DNA from: Eubacteriaceae bacterium UBA4266
GTDB taxonomy: Bacteria; Bacillota; Clostridia; Eubacteriales; Eubacteriaceae
DNA: 27,479 nt
Direction: 5' to 3'
Assembly (NCBI GenBank): GCA_002396065.1
Contig: DGWE01000051.1
Location: 1 to 27,479, forward strand
Shown: piece by piece, positions 22,509 through 27,479 of the stretch
Position numbering within the stretch: position 1 is the stretch's first letter
Layout: every line of letters starts with the position of its first letter
Position numbers and translations under genes: made by a program
Notes under the pieces: model-generated
Databases searched by the model: none
The model's input: the letters and a program-made list of their open reading frames with translations, nothing else
What the model was told of the DNA's origin: nothing

Positions 22509-23690
22509 TTACATCAATAAATTGCATTGAATCAAAATACCAGTTTCTTGGTTTAATGTTACAGCCGCGTTGTTTCCGTAAAAGGTAATCGATATGCCTT
22601 TTCCAGTTGTCGATTGTGTTTTTGCCACTTCCCCATTTTTGATCGCATCAATGACATCCTCCATCTCAACACCGTTTCGGTGCACAATTCGATGATCTTC
22701 TGCATAGATTTTCGGGTCTCTAGACGTTCCAATCATTCTTGCCATAAAGTGCGGCGATGTATCTGTTACTTCGATGTCATTTATTGTTTTCAAGCCTACA
22801 ACTTTATCTTGCAGATCATAATAAAGCTTTACATATTGATCCTCGGAAAATAATGCTGTAATCCATCCTTCTTTGACGTCTTTTCTATATTGCTTTCTCA
22901 GCTTGTCTTCTAAAGGAGAGTTATTATATGACGTTTTGGAACCGTTGTCAATACCTGTTTTAGAAACAATAATCTTTTCAATAGGATTTTCGGTTTTCAC
23001 CTTCAACCCATCCGCATAAATCCTGTCTCTTTGCATCGGCAGCTCCATCCGCTCGGAGAAGGCTTTGTACTGGCTGTACTTCGTCTGGTATTTGATGCGC
23101 TTGGCTTGGATGCGTTCCTCGTCGGCTTCGCCCTTGGTGAGCAGATCGATGTCCTGCCGGTACTTGCGCATCTGGCGCTCCATTTTGCGCTGCTCTTGAA
23201 GGGCTTGGTACTTGTTGTACGTTTTGCCGTTAAATTCGATTTCCTTGGCTTCTTCTGCCTTGAGGGCTTCCAGTTGGTCGTCGGTGTATCTTCGTTTCGA
23301 TATGCCCGGAAAAAACGGATCGTAGGAGTGATAGCAGTTAATCCCGCAAAGCCCGAGTGCGTCGTCGAGGCCGCAGATGGAATAGAGCTCGTCTTTGGTG
23401 TAGACGCCGCCCTGCCATTCCGCATGCTCAGGCCGTGCGCCGCCGTGGGCGGAGACCTCGAAGTATTCGGTGCCGAGTTCCTCGGCGACTTGATCGGTCA
23501 TGTAGCGCTGCACTTGGCCGTAGCCGGTCATGAGTGCGCGTCGGACGGCGACCTCGATCCGGCTGCTCGTGCCGCTGGCGTAATCGATGGTGCGCAGGCC
23601 GGAGTTCGTCATCGTGTTGATCGTCCGCTCCAAAACTGTGTTATACGAAAAAGCGCCGGATTCAATGTCCATCATGGCATTGTCCAGCGT
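22509..23690 (-). pseudogene. Phage minor capsid protein (MuF / Phage_min_cap2-like) with C-terminal toxin-like domain, 5'-truncated
   Basis: The frame opens at 23690 (TLDNAMMDIESGAF) straight after a TAG, so the N-terminal part of the capsid domain, probably over 150 residues, is gone. An ATG at 23675 could start a 388-residue product but has no ribosome site. The retained capsid part carries GLRTIDYASG, AVRRALMTG and EVSAHGGARPEHAEWQGGVY, typical of Phage_min_cap2, then a charged coiled linker (about 150-220). Past about residue 230 the gene turns AT-rich and encodes a separate tip with SPHFMARMIG, VHRNGVEMEDVIDAIKNGEV and ITFYGNNAAVTLNQETG. This layout recalls BECR-fold RNases fused to phage capsid proteins (PBECR type) or DUF4258. 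RNase activity is inference. Confidence 0.78.
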
Positions 23691-23730
23691 CTAAAGATAA
23701 ACTTATTTGAGAAATTATTCTGTTCTAAAC

Positions 23731-23757
23731 AAAAAAAGCACCGTTTTAGCGATGCTT
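23731..23757 (-). terminator. Terminator after the 34-residue peptide gene
   Basis: AAGCATCG-CTAAAA-CGGTGCTT on the minus strand (23750-23757/23736-23743, one G-U pair) followed by seven T. It lies 57 nt past the small gene and just before the phage junction. Confidence 0.75.
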
Positions 23758-23813
23758 AAATTCATTTTCCATGCATTTGCAATTTAGACAAACCTCTTTC
23801 CAAAAAGCGTCCG

Positions 23814-23918
23814 TCATTTTTTTCTTTTTTTATTCTTCATCCACAAATACAACGACCACAATCCTCTGGCTGCTGCCAAAACAACCATAACATAAACAAA
23901 CGTTAAAACCATTTTCAT
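23814..23918 (-). CDS. Small membrane peptide with lysine-rich tail, 34 residues
   Basis: Encodes MKMVLTFVYVMVVLAAARGL, one hydrophobic helix, ending WMKNKKRKK. GAGG stands 7 nt before the ATG and a terminator follows. One helix with a strongly basic end is the shape of small membrane toxins of type I systems and of some regulatory peptides. No antisense promoter or partner RNA could be made out. It lies between the phage remnant and the hydrolase gene, outside the cut capsid gene. Real coding status is uncertain given its size. Confidence 0.45.
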   Translation of the reverse strand: MKMVLTFVYVMVVLAAARGLWSLYLWMKNKKRKK

Positions 23919-23980
23919 TAACAAACCTCGCAGTTCTTGTCGTATGCCTTATATTTTCCAACCTTATCACAAATAAACAA

Positions 23981-24019
23981 AAAAGTCTTTCAGGATCGTT
24001 ATCATCCTGAAAGACTTTT
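23981..24019. terminator. Terminator of the choloylglycine hydrolase gene
   Basis: A 16-bp perfect stem (23981-23996 with 24004-24019, 7-nt loop) with A-run and T-run flanks, 7 nt past the stop codon; near-symmetric, so it works on both strands. Confidence 0.9.
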
Positions 24020-24025
24020 ATCATC

Positions 24026-25003
24026 TTAATTCTGTGCTCGAATATCTTCGCCCATTAACAGTGGATAACTCTGCCACTTTTCACCGTCCAAATCTTCATG
24101 GTGCATGTCGACCTTGGTAATCCGGCTATTGTCGTATGTCTTGTAATAGTAAACGCCAGTGTCAGTGTTGCAGCACGACGAGTAAATCGTGTATTCATAT
24201 TGATCGTTGCCGAGATCGCAGCAGCCCCGCTGCTGTTCGACGGAACCCAAAATATGGAAAAACTGGCTGACACTTTCCTCTTCTCTTGTGCCGCATTTGG
24301 AATTGAGCTTCGTGAATACGACCTTCGCAAAACGCGACGCCGAGGACAAATCCCCCGGCAGACCGATGGCGCCCATGCCGCGGCTGTACAAATCCAAGTC
24401 CAGCCCCTTCGCGAAACGGTTTTCCGGCACCCCTGCCGTGAGCTGACGGTAATTATTGAGCCCGAAGAGCTGTGTCGGGAACGGCGGATTGTTAGTCAGC
24501 GCGCCGACCGGATCGTCGTAAATGTGCAGACCGTCTGCAACGGATTCAACGACAAATGCCCCCGACGGGTCAGCCACGAGCCAATGCAGCGTGGACGCCG
24601 GCAGGCGGTCATTAAACCGCGTGTCCAGCACGGTCAAATTTTCAATGCACGCCTTCGCTTCGTCCAAATCCGCGCACTGTCCCAGCACCCACGGAATCAT
24701 TTCAAAGGAGGCGATGCCGTTTTTGCCGGCCTCCGCCTGACTGAAATAATGGGCGTTGCCGGCGAAATTCAAGCCAGCCATGCTGAGTCCCTTTTCGTTC
24801 GTGCCGTCGTAATAAAGCGGCATATCCTCTTCGACTGTGGCCATGCCAATGATGGCGTAGCTGTCGTCGCGGTCCGCGGCTTCTCTAAAGTGCCAATGAT
24901 AATGCCGAGGTGTCACCACCACAGATTCTCCGAATGATATTTCCAGATCAAGATTTCTGCCGAAATAATGATCCTTCGTCTGATAACTAATCGCGGTACA
25001 CAT
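24026..25003 (-). CDS. bsh: Choloylglycine hydrolase family protein (probable bile salt hydrolase)
   Basis: Ntn-type amidase; family members cleave conjugated bile salts or penicillin V in the cytosol. The start is ATG at 25003 (MCTAIS), which puts the nucleophile at Cys2, exposed after Met removal, with AAAGGGG 8 nt ahead; 325 residues, normal length. Residues matching the known active site are Cys2, Arg16 and Asp19 (GRNLDLE), Asn83 (LNFAGNAHY), Asn171/172 (LTNNPPF) and Arg224 (SSASRF). Asn83 corresponds to the position that is Asn in bile salt hydrolases and Tyr in penicillin V acylases, so I favour bile salt activity. Related enzymes also cut N-acyl homoserine lactones. It lies 88 nt after the C39-like gene with no terminator between. 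Confidence 0.88.
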   Translation of the reverse strand: MCTAISYQTKDHYFGRNLDLEISFGESVVVTPRHYHWHFREAADRDDSYAIIGMATVEEDMPLYYDGTNEKGLSMAGLNFAGNAHYFSQAEAGKNGIASFEMIPWVLGQCADLDEAKACIENLTVLDTRFNDRLPASTLHWLVADPSGAFVVESVADGLHIYDDPVGALTNNPPFPTQLFGLNNYRQLTAGVPENRFAKGLDLDLYSRGMGAIGLPGDLSSASRFAKVVFTKLNSKCGTREEESVSQFFHILGSVEQQRGCCDLGNDQYEYTIYSSCCNTDTGVYYYKTYDNSRITKVDMHHEDLDGEKWQSYPLLMGEDIRAQN

Positions 25004-25091
25004 GTTGTTAATCCCCTTTCTATTTAGATTTATTTTAACACGTTCCGCCGCGAATAGCTGACAAGGCAAAATCTTATCATAATTAGACGAA

Positions 25092-25736
25092 TTATTTTAT
25101 GCAGTCGATCAAAACGGTGCGGCCGCCCTGCTCCAGATGCCGCTTTTCACAAAGGGACTGCGGGATCGCGGTCTCTCCGCGGTGGTCCCACGGGTCGTTT
25201 AAAAAATACAAATTATTTTCGTCATCGTACCCGGTCAAGACCAGGCAGTGCTCACGGCTGTGCCAGGTCAATGTGCGTCCAGTACCCGTGATCTGCCATT
25301 TCGGCCCGTACACCGCTGGCTCAAAACAGAGGGTCGCCCAATAAATCACCGGAAGCCCTCTGTCGATCGACTGATGATAAACCTCCGGGCCCGCTCCTGT
25401 CCCGTCCACCGCGCGATAAGGCGCGCCGAAGCTTTTAAACACGGCGTTGCACGCCTTCACGATCACCCCCGGATAGCAGCCGAAAGCCGCTTCGCTGTAA
25501 GGGTCTCCCGCAAAATATTCGTCAGGGTCCGGCCCTGTGCCGATACACACATCACCGACGCATCCTGCATCCCGGGTCAAATGCATCTCGCCTTTAGGCA
25601 GAAAAGACGAGATAAAGCGATCGACGGAAATGTCGAGTCCGAGGCTCTGCAGCACCATTACCGCAGAAACGGATTCGCACCCGGTGGGCCAGCGGTCGGT
25701 TTGGTCGATCAACGGCACGGTCAATTTCTTTTTCAA
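25092..25736 (-). CDS. C39-like (papain-like) cysteine peptidase
   Basis: 214 residues resembling the Peptidase_C39_2 group. The likely catalytic cysteine is Cys20 in RWPTGCESVSAVMVLQSLG, the histidine is His163 (REHCLVLTGYD) and the acid is Asp181 (FLNDPW), the usual Cys/His/Asp spacing. There is no ABC-transporter domain and no signal peptide, so it is not a bacteriocin exporter and probably acts in the cytosol, unless exported by an unknown route. The start appears to be TTG (25736, LKKKLTV) with AAAGG about 11 nt upstream; no better start exists. It begins 15 nt after nhaC, so the two are co-transcribed. Substrate unknown. Confidence 0.8.
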   Translation of the reverse strand: MKKKLTVPLIDQTDRWPTGCESVSAVMVLQSLGLDISVDRFISSFLPKGEMHLTRDAGCVGDVCIGTGPDPDEYFAGDPYSEAAFGCYPGVIVKACNAVFKSFGAPYRAVDGTGAGPEVYHQSIDRGLPVIYWATLCFEPAVYGPKWQITGTGRTLTWHSREHCLVLTGYDDENNLYFLNDPWDHRGETAIPQSLCEKRHLEQGGRTVLIDCIK

Positions 25737-25751
25737 TTTAAGTTTTACCTT

Positions 25752-27302
25752 TTAGACATTGCCCTTTTCGAGTCGGCGTTCAAATTTTGAAATTTTTTCG
25801 CCGTTATTGCCTGAATATTTCATAATCAGTGTCAGTATTCCCAAAAGCACACATACCCCGACGATCAGTGGCAGCCACCAATTCCGGCAGAAACCGGCAA
25901 TGACAAAGCCGACGCCGCAGGACAGCACGACGGGAACTGCGTACTGCAGCTGCGTTGAGACGTGGTTCAAATGGTGGCACTGTGCGCCAGCGGACGACAT
26001 GATTGTCGTATCTGAAATCGGAGAGACGTGATCGCCGCACACCGCGCCAGCCAAAATCGCCGCGACCGTAATGATCATCATTTCGGTATTGTGATTATTG
26101 AAAATCGAAATAGCGATCGGTACCAAAATCGAGAACGTTCCCCAGGATGTTCCGGTCGAGAACGAGATAAAGATCGCGATGAAGAAAATGATCACCGGAA
26201 TAAAGGCGACGCCCGTTGTCGACAGATTCAAAGTCGTGCTGAAAAATTGAGCGATACCAAGACGATCCGTAATGCCCTTTAATGTCCACGCAAAAGTTAA
26301 AATCAAAATCGCCGGAATCATCATTTTTGCCCCTTCCGGCAGCGCACCCATCATATCACTAAAAGACATGAGTTTTCTCGGCAAATAAAGCAACGCAATG
26401 AACACGATGGTGACAAGCATCGAGAAGACCAATGCCGTTTCAACATCGCAATTAGCAAAGGCTTCTGTAACAGATTTGGCCCCGCCCAAGAAGCCGGTGT
26501 AAATCATCGCACCGACGGCAGTGCCAATCATCACGATCATCGGCAGGATTAAATCCTTCACTTTTCCGTTAGGATTAACATTCTTCTTTTCCTGCTCGAT
26601 CTCATCTTTAAATTCATCAGCATCGGACGTAAACAAATCGCCATTTTCTGCATTGCGTTCGTGCTTGGCCATCAAACCGAAATCGATTCCCCGGGCCGAC
26701 GTATAAAAGACCATGAACAGCGTTAAAATCGCGTACAAGTTAAAAGGAATTGTACTCACGAAAAGCTGAAAGCCGTTGATGACACTGCCCTTGGGCACGT
26801 AGGAGTTCACCGCAGCCGCCCAAGATGAAATCGGCGCGAGGATACACACCGGTGCGGCGGTCGCGTCGATGATGTAGGCCAGCTTCGCGCGGGACACCTT
26901 GAATTTATCGGTAACCGGGCGCATGACCGAGCCGACGGTCAGACAGTTGAAGTAGTCGTCGACGAAGATCAAAACACCGAGCAGGCTCGTTGTGATTTCG
27001 GCCTGACGCTTGTTCTTAATCTTCTTCGTCGCCCAGCGTCCGTAGGCTGCGGTCCCGCCGCTTCGCCCCATTAAAACGACGATCATGCCGAGCAGCACAT
27101 CGAAAATAATGATTTTCAAATCGATGCTTTTGACCATCGTATTCAGGAAAACGGTAAAGGCCTTCCACAAATGAAAATCTCCAACAAACAAAGCGCCTAA
27201 AAACACGCCGCAAAACAAAGACACGTAGACCTCTTTGGTGACCAGTGCCAAAATAATCGCGACCAGTGGCGGCACCAACGACCACCAGGTTCCATAAAAC
27301 AT
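25752..27302 (-). CDS. nhaC: Na+/H+ antiporter, NhaC family
   Basis: Secondary transporter of the ion transporter superfamily exchanging Na+ for H+; some relatives exchange malate for lactate or move amino acids. It has 516 residues with about 12-13 helices. Landmarks are a Trp-rich start (FYGTWWSLVPP), GRSGGTAAYGRW, LLGVLIFVDDYFNCLTVGSVMRP with an intramembrane Asp pair, IIDATAAPVCILAPISSWAA, FSTGTSWGTFSILVPIA and AGAVCGDHVSPISDTTIMSSAGA, all NhaC signatures. A long cytoplasmic loop rich in Glu and Asp lies near residues 215-245. ATG at 27302 follows AGAAAGGGG. Upstream is a very AT-rich stretch with TATAAT-like boxes but no convincing -35. First gene of a probable nhaC-C39 peptidase-hydrolase operon. 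Confidence 0.92.
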   Translation of the reverse strand: MFYGTWWSLVPPLVAIILALVTKEVYVSLFCGVFLGALFVGDFHLWKAFTVFLNTMVKSIDLKIIIFDVLLGMIVVLMGRSGGTAAYGRWATKKIKNKRQAEITTSLLGVLIFVDDYFNCLTVGSVMRPVTDKFKVSRAKLAYIIDATAAPVCILAPISSWAAAVNSYVPKGSVINGFQLFVSTIPFNLYAILTLFMVFYTSARGIDFGLMAKHERNAENGDLFTSDADEFKDEIEQEKKNVNPNGKVKDLILPMIVMIGTAVGAMIYTGFLGGAKSVTEAFANCDVETALVFSMLVTIVFIALLYLPRKLMSFSDMMGALPEGAKMMIPAILILTFAWTLKGITDRLGIAQFFSTTLNLSTTGVAFIPVIIFFIAIFISFSTGTSWGTFSILVPIAISIFNNHNTEMMIITVAAILAGAVCGDHVSPISDTTIMSSAGAQCHHLNHVSTQLQYAVPVVLSCGVGFVIAGFCRNWWLPLIVGVCVLLGILTLIMKYSGNNGEKISKFERRLEKGNV

Positions 27303-27401
27303 ATATAATAACCCCTTTCTTTATTAAATCTTTCTTTAATAACACTTTTTATTTTATACGACTTTTCATTATAAAAAAAGAAAAATATTAATTTGGCGCA
27401 T

Positions 27402-27428
27402 AAAAAAGCAAGGCTGCATTGCCTTGCT
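27402..27428 (-). terminator. Terminator of a gene beyond the right edge
   Basis: AGCAAGGC/GCCTTGCT (27407-27414/27421-27428, 6-nt loop) followed by six T on the minus strand only. It ends a leftward transcript entering from outside the window and isolates nhaC. Confidence 0.82.
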
Positions 27429-27435
27429 CAATTTG

Positions 27436-27479
27436 TTATTTATTGTCAAGTGAGATTACGCCTAACAGCCGCTTCCATC
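27436..27479 (-). CDS. Possible 3' end of a leftward gene, partial
   Basis: One frame from the right edge reads WKRLLGVISLDNK and stops 8 nt before the terminator, the spacing expected of a gene end. Another frame (EAAVRRNLT, stop at 27448) is also possible. Too short to identify. Confidence 0.25.
   Translation of the reverse strand, partial: WKRLLGVISLDNK

Larger units (their letters stand above)
20682..23690 (-). mobile_element. Prophage remnant: slice of the head-gene block with toxin/immunity cargo
   Basis: About 3 kb in which all genes point the same way. The upstream end is a minor capsid gene missing its 5' part, cut at 23690. The downstream end is a scaffold gene missing its 3' part, fused to what looks like the tail of an integrase, 71 nt from tRNA-Ala. 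In tailed phages minor capsid precedes scaffold, so the order is that of one original head block. Portal, terminase, major capsid, tail and lysis genes are all missing. The interior (about 21200-22985) is clearly AT-richer than the flanking capsid and host sequence. It cannot move or make particles. Confidence 0.85.

Noticed and set aside
23830..24024. 64-residue frame on the minus strand running from the hydrolase terminator into the small peptide gene
   Set aside because: Its first third lies in the terminator stem, its sequence is not protein-like, and the 34-residue frame in the same DNA has a better ribosome site.
20612..24100. Second copy of the tRNA-Ala 3' end as attL/attR of the prophage
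   Set aside because: Looked for the T-arm/acceptor sequence by eye through the remnant and past it and saw none; the far end was probably lost with the deletion.
1..27479. CRISPR array, insertion sequence or replication origin
   Set aside because: No regularly spaced repeats, no transposase motif, and no DnaA-box cluster seen.

Overview
The window reads as a chromosomal segment from a Gram-positive anaerobe of the Clostridia. Strong AGGAGG-type ribosome sites, a T-box leader before leuA, B. subtilis-like gene pairs (yhaO-yhaN, cdaA-cdaR), many intrinsic terminators and intermediate GC all point that way. An Eubacteriaceae-like host is my best guess, but nothing here fixes the genus. Nearly every gene is on the minus strand. 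The exceptions are leuA with its T-box, a tRNA-Ala and a probable non-coding RNA gene.

Layout. 1-710: 5' part of a class I DAHP synthase gene, first step of the shikimate pathway. 943-3360: a DAACS-family symporter behind a strong promoter and a hairpin leader, and an AEC-family permease. 3373-6845: YhaN-like ATPase and YhaO-like nuclease. 6964-9029 (+): promoter, leucine T-box and leuA. 9096-12473: cdaA, cdaR and an AI-2E family membrane protein. 12518-13043 has no protein gene, but holds a consensus promoter, about 310 nt of transcribed sequence with a possible pseudoknot, and a strong terminator: an orphan structured-RNA gene candidate. 13043-16483: pyruvate carboxylase. 16567-20347: compact aroB-aroA-aroC-chorismate mutase operon with a palindrome on its promoter. 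20536-20611: tRNA-Ala(GGC).

20682-23690 is a prophage remnant next to that tRNA. It keeps one slice of a phage head-gene block, cut at both ends. On one side is a minor capsid (MuF/Phage_min_cap2-like) gene missing its 5' end. On the other is a scaffold (gp20-like) gene whose 3' end is replaced by what looks like the last codons of an integrase. Between them lie AT-rich cargo genes: a toxin-like C-terminal domain on the capsid protein, a closely coupled immunity candidate, an orphan HExxH protein with a small partner, and small phage proteins. Terminators separate the units, and a 20-bp near-identical direct repeat brackets the second unit. This looks like a degraded capsid-borne polymorphic toxin/immunity locus.

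23814-27302: a 34-residue membrane peptide, a choloylglycine hydrolase family enzyme, a C39-like cysteine peptidase and an NhaC-type Na+/H+ antiporter, the last three probably one operon. The right edge holds a terminator for a gene that lies mostly outside the window.
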